From Tritrichomonas musculus (taxonomy: Eukaryota > Parabasalia > Tritrichomonadida > Tritrichomonadidae): 64,000 nt of DNA. Of this stretch, positions 9,560-19,172 are shown piece after piece. The stretch covers positions 2,232,001 through 2,296,000 of the forward strand of contig JAPFFF010000010.1 in the NCBI GenBank assembly GCA_039105265.1, read 5' to 3'. Each line of letters starts with the position of its first letter. The first letter of the stretch is position 1. Below the pieces are notes generated by a model. The model did not search any database, had not been told where the DNA came from, and worked only from the letters and a program-made list of their open reading frames with translations. Position numbers and translations under genes: made by a program.

Positions 9560-12500
9560 TCAATCATCTTTTGCTGGACCTTTCACTAAATCTGATGAAG
9601 ATTCACTTTCCAAGGGCACTGAATCAAATGAATTATTAATAGGTTGAGTTTGAGATGATGATAATATTGAGTTAGAAAGGACTGAGCGGGTACTAGAAAG
9701 TTCAGCCATTCTTATATTTGAAGAATTATTAGCATTTTTAGATAATACATTTTCTCTTCGAATTTCGGATGAGGACGCGGGAACCAGTAAAGATGCTGCA
9801 GAATCTGTTGATGATCCAGAAATTGATGCTGATGGTGAGCCAGTTGCATAAGATTCATCATTTGCTGTAGATGTAATTGAAGATGATTTCATAAAAGGAT
9901 GATTAGCTTGTGCACCGTTTTTAAGACAGTTTGGTATTTCCTCTTCTGCCTTATTTGAAAATGCTGGGGTGCTATTTGAGCTGTTAATTACAACTGCTTG
10001 TTGCTGATTAGATTCAGATTCGTTATTGAGGAAATTGTGTTTTGTGTTTATCATTGTACTGCCGAAAAGTGCCACATTCTTGGATTTATTTTTATTATCA
10101 TCATTTTTTTGGCTCTCTAATTCTATATTAATAACAGGAATTTTTTCTGAAGAACTTTTTGAGGCATCATTATCGTTTTCATCATAATTAACAATTTTTT
10201 CATTATTATTTACAATTTTTTCATTATTATTTGTACTTTTTTCATTTACTTCTGCTTTTTTACTTGTCTTTGCTTCAATGTCACTATTTTGGCTTGATGT
10301 TGATTTCTTTTTGAAAAAGTTTTTGAACTTCTTCTCAATTTTTTCTTCAATTTTGTGTGATCCTTCATTTTCACTGCTTGAGCCAGCAGGCGAATGGTTT
10401 CTCTTATTTTTCTTGCTCTTTTTACTTTTCTTGTGAGGTCCGCTTTTTTTCCCTTCACTTTCATTCTCGCTGTTTGAGCTGTTATCGCGGCTGCTGCTTT
10501 CCGTTGTTGTTGATGTTGATGTTGAGAACAACTTTTTCTTCTTCTTTGGAATTGATCCTTCGCTGTTTTCGTCGTCACTCATGCTCACTGAGAATGTCGA
10601 TGGCTTCGGGTCTGTCTTCAAGTCTGAGTATTGAATTGTATTTGGCAGTTTTGTCATTATTCCGGTGAACTCGTTATCGGGAAGCATCATTGCCTTCCGA
10701 TCGACGTGCATCCTTCTTCTTGATCGTGGAAAAGCGTTCAAATTCTTCGATTTAGGGACGTAGCATGTTCCGAACTTCTGCATTCTTCGACGGCTTTGAA
10801 TTGACTGGAACATATCACCTTCTTCTATCGTCGCTGATAACCGTTTTGAGCTGGCAACCGTCGTGTGGAATAGTCGGCCGTGTATCTCATTTTTCGCGTT
10901 GCAGACGTATGTCTGCTTAACGTCCTGCGGCAGTTGGACCAAGAAAATTGAGCAGTGGTTATAAACGTACATATTCAATTTCTCTCGATCGAAGCAAACA
11001 GCAAAATGGCCTTCAATATGCTCATTGAATGGGTAGTTGCCGGCGCATTTGTAGCTCTTGCAGGAGTAGTTGTCAGAAACCGAAATAACCGACGGTTTTT
11101 GGACGGTTTCGCCATCAACAGTGCCGCCGATAATAACGATCATATCTTGAAGGGCAATTGACCTATGGCCGTATCGTTTCGGTATGATGGAACAATTGAC
11201 CAAAACCGATTTCCATTCTAACGTATTTGTGTCAAATACGTTAACGTCATTAAAAACGGTTTGTTGGTTATGGCCCCCCAAAACAATGATAGATTTTTCA
11301 ATCATAACCGCCGAGTGAAGTGACCGGGGAGGAGGTGACTTATCCAATTTCAACACATTCCACTTTTTCGTTGTCAAATAGAAAATTGAGACGTCATTCA
11401 AAAAGTTCTTCCTTGAACGTCCACCGAAAACATATATCTTGTTATCGTCGTAAACGGCCACGTGCTCACAACGTGACTGGAATTCACGACAACTGATCGT
11501 CTTGGTCAAATTTGTCCATTTGTTCAAAAAGAGCTCATATTGCCAAATATCATTATAATACTCATCCGTTTGCTTGACATAGCCGCCAATGATAAAGATT
11601 CTATCGGTGTTGTTACTTGTCATTGCAAAGCCCATCCGGGACCCAAAAGGGGACTGAATTGAGGTGACAGCTCCGATCTTCATATTAATTGTAACAAGTG
11701 TTCCATCCCCGAAGAAAACATAAGAATCATTCACCTGAACACCGTCAATGAACGATAATTTTGGTAAATATTTGGGTACAAACGGATTCGACCATAAAAA
11801 CATTGAAAGATCAGCAGATGATCGTTTATCTTGCGATAATCGAAGATCTTCTAGATTACTCACGAATTCTTGCCGCTTCTCTTCATTCTTAAATTGAGCA
11901 TAATATATCTTCTTCTTAATTTGAAAGCCAATCTGGCTGAAACACGGAAAATAATGGAAATTGAGAAGAGACGAGCCTAACAAAACTGTTTGCGAACGTT
12001 TATCATATGAGGCTATCAAAATAAAGTCATTGAATAGATAAAGATGGCAAGGTTCACTTTTGAATGTGATATCTAACGTATATTTTAAACAACGGTTTGG
12101 TGAAATTAAGGAAAATGGCTTTGTTAAGGATTTTTGGATCATCCAAATCTCGTTCATTTGCTGGGCTTTCTTGGTAGAGATATCCATTTCAATTGTGATG
12201 TTCTGAATGCGAGAACTGGCAAGTTCAAGTTCAATATAATCTGGATGAAACGTCGGCGTCTTTTTCAAAAGCTCTTTAAGATAAAGTATATAACGCGGAA
12301 TACGTTGTACAGGAGTAATCAAATAAGATGTTAAATCTTTGCCGTTTTCAGGATCATTGAGGGTAAGAATCCTTGGCTTCGAATTAAGGATTTGAATAAT
12401 AGTGTGATAACTAGATATATAAGGTAAAGAAAGTTTGAAATAATCTGAAAATTCAAGAAAAACATCTCCAACAATGGCTGAAAATTCACAACCTCGTTGT

Positions 12501-13240
12501 TTGAGGCTTTCTAAAAAAGATTGATGGCATTTATAAATTGTAGGAAAGTCTTTAAATATTTGGGATAATTCTGATTCATTAAAAATTCGAAGTTGTCTAA
12601 CATTTGGTTCCCAAAAATCTATTAGCATTTGGATGTCATGTATATAATTTTTTTCGGTTTCTTGCATTTCTTGTAAAATACTAATTCTTTTTTTAATAAG
12701 TTTATGTGATGATTCACTTAAATTGAAATGAAATAATATATTTTCTGTTTTAGCTCTTGCAATAATCGTGCTAGCTGATTCTTTTAAAGTAAATGATGTT
12801 GTGGATGAATCAGAATGCTTCATTGTAAATGAATGATCAATCAATTCAAAAATGTCATTTCCATCATAAACTGATTCTAAATCAATTATTACTTCAAATG
12901 GAGGAATTTGTACTTCCTGAACATCAGAACAAACAAAAAGGGATATTTGATGTGGGAACGTTAATTCTTTAAATGAAAAATAAGCGTTTGGCAATTCTTC
13001 CTCTAAATGCAGATCTTCTTTTTCGTGTGGTTTTGATGATAGCACAACTTCCGGATATAACTGTAATGGAATGGCCGATTTATCGATTGGCTCTGAGTAA
13101 AACGGAGTTGTTACGAATAAAACTAAATCTTCATGTTGAAACATTTGTAAAATTTCACCTGCAGTCTTTCCCTTAAGTTCTTCAGCCTTTTTTACAATAT
13201 TAGATTTTTGATATTCTCGAAAAAGAACGAAATTTCCCAT
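9560..13240 (-). CDS. RhoGEF (DH-PH) fused to Kelch repeats
   Basis: This 1,226-residue protein should activate a Rho/Rac-type GTPase. After a divergent N-terminus (1-180) comes a DH domain, about 182-370, starting RISILQEMQETEKNYIHDI and holding the conserved SYLITPVQRIPRYILYLKEL helix that contacts the GTPase. A PH-like domain follows (about 385-480). Next come Kelch-type repeats (about 510-740) with GG doublets and spaced aromatic residues, for example IFIIGGY, IYVFGGR, IIVLGGH and IVIIGGT, probably a beta-propeller. The last 400 residues are low complexity: Ser-rich, with a Lys-rich block (PKKKKK, HKKSKKSKKNKR) that could be a nuclear or acidic-lipid binding signal. Start is ATG at 13238-13240. 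DH plus Kelch in one chain is unusual outside amoeboid or parasitic protists. Confidence 0.9.
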   Translation of the reverse strand: MGNFVLFREYQKSNIVKKAEELKGKTAGEILQMFQHEDLVLFVTTPFYSEPIDKSAIPLQLYPEVVLSSKPHEKEDLHLEEELPNAYFSFKELTFPHQISLFVCSDVQEVQIPPFEVIIDLESVYDGNDIFELIDHSFTMKHSDSSTTSFTLKESASTIIARAKTENILFHFNLSESSHKLIKKRISILQEMQETEKNYIHDIQMLIDFWEPNVRQLRIFNESELSQIFKDFPTIYKCHQSFLESLKQRGCEFSAIVGDVFLEFSDYFKLSLPYISSYHTIIQILNSKPRILTLNDPENGKDLTSYLITPVQRIPRYILYLKELLKKTPTFHPDYIELELASSRIQNITIEMDISTKKAQQMNEIWMIQKSLTKPFSLISPNRCLKYTLDITFKSEPCHLYLFNDFILIASYDKRSQTVLLGSSLLNFHYFPCFSQIGFQIKKKIYYAQFKNEEKRQEFVSNLEDLRLSQDKRSSADLSMFLWSNPFVPKYLPKLSFIDGVQVNDSYVFFGDGTLVTINMKIGAVTSIQSPFGSRMGFAMTSNNTDRIFIIGGYVKQTDEYYNDIWQYELFLNKWTNLTKTISCREFQSRCEHVAVYDDNKIYVFGGRSRKNFLNDVSIFYLTTKKWNVLKLDKSPPPRSLHSAVMIEKSIIVLGGHNQQTVFNDVNVFDTNTLEWKSVLVNCSIIPKRYGHRSIALQDMIVIIGGTVDGETVQKPSVISVSDNYSCKSYKCAGNYPFNEHIEGHFAVCFDREKLNMYVYNHCSIFLVQLPQDVKQTYVCNAKNEIHGRLFHTTVASSKRLSATIEEGDMFQSIQSRRRMQKFGTCYVPKSKNLNAFPRSRRRMHVDRKAMMLPDNEFTGIMTKLPNTIQYSDLKTDPKPSTFSVSMSDDENSEGSIPKKKKKLFSTSTSTTTESSSRDNSSNSENESEGKKSGPHKKSKKSKKNKRNHSPAGSSSENEGSHKIEEKIEKKFKNFFKKKSTSSQNSDIEAKTSKKAEVNEKSTNNNEKIVNNNEKIVNYDENDNDASKSSSEKIPVINIELESQKNDDNKNKSKNVALFGSTMINTKHNFLNNESESNQQQAVVINSSNSTPAFSNKAEEEIPNCLKNGAQANHPFMKSSSITSTANDESYATGSPSASISGSSTDSAASLLVPASSSEIRRENVLSKNANNSSNIRMAELSSTRSVLSNSILSSSQTQPINNSFDSVPLESESSSDLVKGPAKDD

Positions 13241-13441
13241 GATTGTAAAATTATGATTGCTTTTGCAAATACACTCATAATTTTCAATTATATTGATACA
13301 GATAACCAGTGAAAAATTCAGTTAAATCAATTTTATTCTTAAATTATATGTTCTTAAAAAGTTAATATAAAATAAAGGTTATTGAATTTCATGAAATTTT
13401 TGAATAATCCAATTTTGAAGAATCAATCGGTGTTTTTATAC

Positions 13442-13473
<32 letters not shown>

Positions 13474-13889
13474 TGAAACATTGAAAAGACAAAATGCATG
13501 CTCTATTTCTTTGTTTTCATTGTATTATGTTATTATGAGAATCGCCCCAAACAGATAGTATATATATATATAAAAATAATTATTATATTTACATATGAAT
13601 AAAGAATCAAGCTACATTGCTTATATGTATATAATGTGCATATAGATATCTTCAATTTTTGTTCAAAAATTATCAGATAAAATAAGCACCTGATTATAAT
13701 TTTGAAATTGATTACAATCTTACCAAAAACTTAAAAAAACAATTAAAAATATTCCAAATACACAAAAAGTAAAGATATCAAAAACTAGAATTATAAAAAT
13801 TTTCTAGAATACTAGGATGGTACAAAATAAAGGATTATGGTGAACCCTTTATATACCAGTCTTCGTATTCTATATATTTATTTAACCAT
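13241..13889. other. A+T-rich intergenic region with a long A run
   Basis: It holds an uninterrupted run of nearly 30 A at about 13441-13469 and a TATATA tract near 13558-13573. Nothing coding is visible. It separates two leftward genes. Confidence 0.6.
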
Positions 13890-14369
13890 TTAAAGGTCTA
13901 AGAAAGAATTGATTTCTAAGAAATCAGAAAAGAAATCGGGCACCGATGTATCGATGCTACTTTTGCAAAGATTATTGTTATTAATATCTTCATCTTCAGA
14001 GCTGAAAAGGAAATCTATTGGAATAGATTCTGCCTGAGAAGGGTAAAGCTTTTGCTCAGGTTGCTCTGACTCGACTTGAAGGGGAGATGGAGGAGAAACC
14101 AATAATTGTGGACAAGATGGCTGCATTTGTTGCTGAACCTGATTAGCCAAAATTGGATACATTGGCTGGGCAGGATAGTTATAATGAACCGCATTATGAT
14201 TCATCTGAGCCATTGGAAAGAGGTTCAAAATAGGTGTTCTAGTTTTAGCACCTTTCTTTTTTGCCTTGATAATACCTTCAATGAGTAAACCTTTCTCATC
14301 AACAGGATGCACTTCTTTATTGCCTGCTGAATCAATAAATATAATGTTCTTTAGACGACGTTTAAACAT
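13890..14369 (-). CDS. Small unknown protein, basic N-terminus, Gln/Pro-rich centre, acidic end
   Basis: The frame is 159 codons from a clear ATG. The N-terminus (1-45) is basic: FKRRLKN, then KAKKKGAKTRT. The centre (50-110) is rich in Pro, Gln, Asn and Tyr. The end is acidic and Ser-rich with SSEDED and a hydrophobic-acidic tail DFFSDFLEINSFLDL. I do not recognise a family. Such a charge layout is seen in small transcription regulators with an acidic activating tail, but that is only analogy. It is divergent with the alpha/beta hydrolase gene across a 319-base gap. Confidence 0.65.
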   Translation of the reverse strand: MFKRRLKNIIFIDSAGNKEVHPVDEKGLLIEGIIKAKKKGAKTRTPILNLFPMAQMNHNAVHYNYPAQPMYPILANQVQQQMQPSCPQLLVSPPSPLQVESEQPEQKLYPSQAESIPIDFLFSSEDEDINNNNLCKSSIDTSVPDFFSDFLEINSFLDL

Positions 14370-14663
14370 TATACCTTCCTATGGAGTTTGGAATGCTATT
14401 ATAAATAATGAAATGAAACTTTCGGTTTTTTTCAAAATTTGCAGTTTGTGTTAAAAATTGATAGAAAAAAATCAGTTTTATAAAATTTTAATTGAATTTA
14501 AATTTTGTTATTTTTTTAAATATTAAATATCTTGAAAAAGAAACATTAATACAATAAATTTATTTTTGTTTTTAAATAAAAAAGCATTTTTGTTTTATAA
14601 TTTATTATTTATTTTGAAATTATACCTATTTTTTTAAAAAAAAATTCTGGGCTCAATTTTTTT

Positions 14664-14670
14664 TCATTCT
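14664..14670 (+). promoter_or_regulatory. Inr-like motif before the hydrolase gene
   Basis: TCATTCT lies about 19 bases before the ATG at 14689 and fits the trichomonad initiator pattern TCA(+1)Y(T/A). The rest of the 319-base gap is A/T runs. Confidence 0.4.
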
Positions 14671-14688
14671 TAAAAATAACAATCATAA

Positions 14689-15642
14689 ATGTCAAAATAC
14701 GTTCAAATGGGCTTTGAAGCCATATGTCGCCCTCCTCGTGCTAATTATGATGATGATGAAGTACCAAATTTTATTTTTATTGCAAATTATGGTGAAGTCG
14801 CTCGAGTTCCCGTTACCTTTCCCAATTCTCGTGGTTGTAATATTGTTGGATCATATTATCCGCCAAATGGAGAAATTGCAGAGAAATCTTGTATTATTTA
14901 TTTACATGGAAACGCTTCATGTCAGCTAGAAGGGACATTTCTTGTCCCAATTTATTGTCCAGCAGGAGTCTCAGTTCTTTGTTTTGATTTTAGCGGCTGT
15001 GGAAAAAGCGAAGGTGAATACATATCTCTTGGTTATTATGAAAAGGATGATGTTCTTTGTGCTATTTCTTTTTTGCGTGCACGATTTGGCGTTGGGAAAA
15101 TAGCATTATGGGGCAGGTCTATGGGAGCAGCAACAACTTTCTTTGTGACAGACGAAGAACCAACAATTGCATGTGCAATAGCTGATTCGCCATTTTGCTC
15201 ACTATCACAACTTATTATAGACTTAGGATTAAAATATAAAGTTCCTGGTTGTTTGACCTCAACAGGAATTAAGATTGTATCAAGTACTGTTAAGAGTCGT
15301 GCAAAATTTGATATTGCCAATGTGGAACCAATTAAACATGCAACTCGATCTTTCGCACCTATTTTTATTATACATGGACAAAATGATTCTTTTATACCTT
15401 ATCACCATTCGGAATTACTCCTTCAAGCTTATGCTGGCGAAGAAAAGCAGCTGACTGTGGTTCCTGGTGCTGATCATAATACTGCAAGACCTGCAGATGT
15501 CATTGTTAATGCAGTAATGTTTATTGCAAGGATATTAGATGCTCCCGTGGTTATTGATGATGTTAGCAATGTCATGGATAGCTCTTATAGGCATTACGAA
15601 AACGCGGAAGATATGCTCAGGCATATGGGCGATATCGAATAA
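14689..15642 (+). CDS. Alpha/beta hydrolase, ABHD17/S33-like
   Basis: The 317-residue protein has the full serine hydrolase triad in order. The nucleophile elbow is GRSMG with Ser144, the acid is Asp233 in HGQNDSFIP, and the base is His263 in GADHNT. An oxyanion-type HGN motif (IIYLHGNASC) is near residues 65-75. The size and the order HGN, GRSMG, HGxxD match ABHD13/ABHD17-type hydrolases, which in animals are protein depalmitoylases; in trichomonad annotations similar genes are often called clan SC peptidases. No signal peptide is evident, so it is probably cytosolic or membrane-associated. Substrate is unknown. Confidence 0.88.
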   Translation: MSKYVQMGFEAICRPPRANYDDDEVPNFIFIANYGEVARVPVTFPNSRGCNIVGSYYPPNGEIAEKSCIIYLHGNASCQLEGTFLVPIYCPAGVSVLCFDFSGCGKSEGEYISLGYYEKDDVLCAISFLRARFGVGKIALWGRSMGAATTFFVTDEEPTIACAIADSPFCSLSQLIIDLGLKYKVPGCLTSTGIKIVSSTVKSRAKFDIANVEPIKHATRSFAPIFIIHGQNDSFIPYHHSELLLQAYAGEEKQLTVVPGADHNTARPADVIVNAVMFIARILDAPVVIDDVSNVMDSSYRHYENAEDMLRHMGDIE

Positions 15643-16032
15643 TTTTTTATCTTAGATTTTGTTTTTTAATCTATGATTTATCTCTTTCCTTTCTTCTTTT
15701 GTAAAAATAAATATTTAATAATAAAAAGCATAAAAGATATAAATCTAAATAAGAACTTTTTTTTTTTTTTGTCTAGCTTAGCTATTTGGTGTTTTAAATG
15801 CTTATTTGCGTTCTCTTTTATCATCTTTTTGATTTATTAAAGCTCATTGATTCATCTAGCATTTAGACAGAGATTTATTTGAAAATAAAAAATCTCTAAA
15901 ACTAGCGATTAACAGTAAATTTTCGGTATTTGTGCTTGCTGAGGTATATTAAATTGTAAATAATGTTTAATTGTGTCTATTCATCAATAGCTTTAAGATT
16001 TGAGAAAAAGATGATCGTTATTAAAAAATCAA
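15643..16032. other. A+T-rich intergenic gap
   Basis: This lies between two rightward genes. It contains a T run at about 15758-15770 and no supported gene or RNA. Confidence 0.6.
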
Positions 16033-17523
16033 ATGATTGACTTTTTTCTACTAATTTTCAATGTATTCTCGAAAAAATTCATAGTTAAAATGGAGCAAAA
16101 AGACAAAGTTATTGTACTACCTGATTTTGGTTTTGAAAAAGGGGGGAAACTTTTAATGACAATTTACGGATTAAATTTTTCAGGAGTCAAACTTTTTGTT
16201 CTTTCACCAATACTACGCGAATTATTTTATCGCTCAGGAAACAACGATTTTTTCTGCACATCTTCTGTTAATTATTTTATTATTGAATTTAGACCTCATG
16301 TTGAAGGCGTTAGAGTTAACTCTAAAGATTTCGTCATACAATCCTCAAATTATGTAAATGATATTTATGATACTATTAATTATATCGAAAAAGATAATAA
16401 TACTCAATCAATTTATAACCTATTGAATTCAAATGATACTTATTTTTACAACACTGGGATTGGTCGTATAGCTATAAATGTTACTGTTCCAAATGTTTAT
16501 TTGCCAATACTTACAAATTGCGATAATCATGATAAAATGTCAGCTGTAGTTCAATATTTAAATAATGGTACTTTTCTCGATACTCGTGAAAAAAATATCC
16601 AATCTTTTTTTACTATATTTTTATTTATATATATATTATTTTTCCTTATTTGGATAATTAATGGTCAATTATATCCGAATTTTAGTGTTAAAATACATCG
16701 TCTTTTTGCTTTTTCATGTCTTTCAAAGGCTTTTTCACTTTATTGCTCCTGCTTGAAATGGAAAGAAAAACGAACTTCAGAATCAGTATCAGCCAAAATT
16801 ATTTATGGCGAAATATTTTCTCAATACTTTTCTTTTGTGATATTAATGGCATCAAACTTAATTACATCGTTAGGCTTTGATATATATAAATCAGTTAGTT
16901 CAATTGAAATATTTTTTATTGTTTTGATTTCGTCGCTTATATATATAACAATTTATATTTGTGAAGAATCATATATTGAACTAAAAATATTTGGGCTTAT
17001 TAGTAATTTAATTTGTTTTTTAATATCAGAACATTTTATTAATATTGGAATTGAGTCAGCTTCATCATCCTTAAACATATTCGACAATTTAATATTTCAA
17101 ATCAATTCACCCAATTTTTATTTAAAAATTGATCTAGTTATTAGCTTCTGCTATGCTTTTAAATTAATATTCTTGTTATACATGCTTGTTTTTTACATAT
17201 CTTTATTGAGTAATTCAAAAATGCTCAAAGTACTTATTAGAGAATGCTCTGAAATCTTGTTTTACATCATAGATTTGATTTACTTCACATATCGGAATTC
17301 ATACCAGCCAGTTAGCGAAGAAGAGTGGGCAGCTAGACGAGCACGTAGGAGAAGATTGGCGCATGCGCATCTTTTACAGGATTTAAATAATGATGACGAT
17401 CCTTCCAATGCTACTATTTTAGAGCCCAACGATGATGAAGAAAATAATAATCTTAGCATCCAAAATTGTAAAATTGTGGAATTCGAAGATCCAAATAGAA
17501 ATGAAATAACTTTATTGCTATAA
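16033..17523 (+). CDS. Seven-helix membrane protein, GOST/Lung-7TM-like
   Basis: The 496-residue protein opens with a hydrophobic segment (IDFFLLIFNVF) that could be a signal peptide. An extracytoplasmic domain to about residue 190 has several N-x-S/T sites. Then come about seven hydrophobic helices (roughly 192-425), and the tail is acidic with an Arg-rich patch (RRARRRRLAH). A lumenal domain followed by seven helices, the first loop reading NGQLYPNFSVKIHRLF, recalls GPR107/GPR108/TMEM87 (Lung_7-TM_R), Golgi proteins involved in trafficking. The call is by topology and faint similarity, not by a diagnostic motif. An alternative ATG at 16090 would delete the signal-like segment. Confidence 0.55.
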   Translation: MIDFFLLIFNVFSKKFIVKMEQKDKVIVLPDFGFEKGGKLLMTIYGLNFSGVKLFVLSPILRELFYRSGNNDFFCTSSVNYFIIEFRPHVEGVRVNSKDFVIQSSNYVNDIYDTINYIEKDNNTQSIYNLLNSNDTYFYNTGIGRIAINVTVPNVYLPILTNCDNHDKMSAVVQYLNNGTFLDTREKNIQSFFTIFLFIYILFFLIWIINGQLYPNFSVKIHRLFAFSCLSKAFSLYCSCLKWKEKRTSESVSAKIIYGEIFSQYFSFVILMASNLITSLGFDIYKSVSSIEIFFIVLISSLIYITIYICEESYIELKIFGLISNLICFLISEHFINIGIESASSSLNIFDNLIFQINSPNFYLKIDLVISFCYAFKLIFLLYMLVFYISLLSNSKMLKVLIRECSEILFYIIDLIYFTYRNSYQPVSEEEWAARRARRRRLAHAHLLQDLNNDDDPSNATILEPNDDEENNNLSIQNCKIVEFEDPNRNEITLLL

Positions 17524-17914
17524 TTATTTGTTTGTTTGTATTAATAAAAAATATGTATGAAGAAGTAATTTATATGGCCATATTTCTTTTTAAAAAGAGA
17601 GGAAAATAGCAACTTTTTGAAATATCATCCGACAATCATATTTAAAAAATTGAATGAGTTTCTTTAGATTTTTTTAATCGCAAGAAAAAAAAAAAATAAA
17701 AAGTCATTTTATTAATGTATGTTATTTTTTTAAATTATTTTTATTTAAAAATAATTTTATTTAAATTAATTAATACTTATAACAGAAAAAATAATTCCAA
17801 AAAATATTTTTTATAAAGATATTAATAAAAATATTCTCAAATTCTATTTTGATATGTGATCTAAATTTCATAGAAATTTTCAATTTTTGAGAAGAATTGT
17901 TTTTAGAGAAAATT
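17524..17914. other. A+T-rich intergenic gap
   Basis: A-run and T-run sequence between two rightward membrane-protein genes. No supported feature. Confidence 0.6.
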
Positions 17915-19021
17915 ATGAATTCAGTTCCACCATTTCTCGATGCTGATAAAGATGGTGACTTTCAAGCCTTTTCAACACTCCCGCTAATTATTCCAACTAT
18001 TTTTTCCGAAATTCATGTTTTCCGTTGCTTATTTGTCTATATAACAATGATAGCACGTCAAATTATATTCTTTCCAATAGATTTAATAAGAAAAATGAAT
18101 GATTGTAATGAACCACGTTATAAATACTCACTTTCCATTTTCATTTGTTGGCTTATCGCATTTCTTATTCCTGTTGTCTTTCGTCTTCCACTTGAAATAT
18201 CATTAGATATCATATTAGGTCAATCATTCTACAAAATTTGGAAGTTTTATACTCTTGTATTTATCCTTCAAAGATTTCTTGCCAAAGTTCAAATTCATAC
18301 ACACAAAGTTATCAGAGGTGCTATTTGGGGAAATAAATCACTTTTCTTCCCAATTGTCCTTCACACAATATGTAATATTTTGATACTCCTTTCTTACGAT
18401 TTTTATTTTGGATCCTTCCTTGCTGGACTTTATGGAAAATCAGGACTTTTTGTATCAGCTCTCCTCCATATTCAAGCTCTTGTTACAAAGAAATTCCTTC
18501 CAAAAGTTCTTGATTATCCACCTAATTATACCATGCCATGCGATAGGCTTGTAATGATTTTTGCTATTCTTGTTCATATAAGGAATCATCCATTCGAAAA
18601 GGTATATGGAATTATTATATTTGAATACTTCTTTGCTTTCGTCAAGTTTTTCCTTGTTTCAATCTCACCAGATTCAGTTGGCATGCATCATTCACTTAAA
18701 TATGGAGCTGACAGTGCATTTATTAGGTTTAGAAATGGTGAAGAATCGGTTAGCGACAGTGTGATTACCAACTTCCCAATCGAAGTGTTTTCAATTATTA
18801 CATTACTTTTAATTGTAAATGGGCCATTAGTTAACTCACTTTGTATCCTTGGTGCTGTTTTATTCTTTGCTTTTGCTGGCACTATTATCTGCAGATCTAT
18901 TGGAAAAAGATTAGCTCTTCAAGCCAAAGAAGAAAAGAAAGCCAAAGAAGAAAAAGTTAAAGAAGAAAAAGTTAAAGAAGACAAATCGGAAGAAGGAAAA
19001 GGAAAAGAAAAGACTAACTAA
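17915..19021 (+). CDS. TAPT1/Emp65-like multispanning membrane protein
   Basis: I start at the ATG at 17915; the frame extends 18 bases further but only to a TTG. The 368-residue protein has about six to eight hydrophobic segments. One stretch, near residues 90-130, reads ILGQSFYKIWKFYTLVFIL and continues QRFLAKVQIHTHKVI-GAIW. It parallels the TAPT1 signature in which RGQSVIKLYIIYNMLEV is followed by DRLFSSFGQDILDALYW. A later HTICNIL...FYFGSFLAGLYGKSGLF segment matches the next conserved TAPT1 block in order. TAPT1 family proteins act in the ER and, in animals, in ciliary and Golgi function. The C-terminal 35 residues are Lys/Glu repeats (KEEK units). The family link is from remembered pattern and fairly convincing. 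Confidence 0.68.
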   Translation: MNSVPPFLDADKDGDFQAFSTLPLIIPTIFSEIHVFRCLFVYITMIARQIIFFPIDLIRKMNDCNEPRYKYSLSIFICWLIAFLIPVVFRLPLEISLDIILGQSFYKIWKFYTLVFILQRFLAKVQIHTHKVIRGAIWGNKSLFFPIVLHTICNILILLSYDFYFGSFLAGLYGKSGLFVSALLHIQALVTKKFLPKVLDYPPNYTMPCDRLVMIFAILVHIRNHPFEKVYGIIIFEYFFAFVKFFLVSISPDSVGMHHSLKYGADSAFIRFRNGEESVSDSVITNFPIEVFSIITLLLIVNGPLVNSLCILGAVLFFAFAGTIICRSIGKRLALQAKEEKKAKEEKVKEEKVKEDKSEEGKGKEKTN

Positions 19022-19172
19022 AAATCCAAATTTTATTGTGCATCCTTCATTTTATAAAAAAAAAAAAATTTCAAAACTTTACAAATTTTTAATATCATTG
19101 ACGAAAATATCTAAAATAATTAATATTTATTATTACTTTAAAACAACTTTTGTTCTTTTATTCAGTAACAAA

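Noticed and set aside
10246-10578. 110-codon basic frame inside the RhoGEF-Kelch gene
   Set aside because: It is a shifted reading of the Ser/Lys low-complexity tail.
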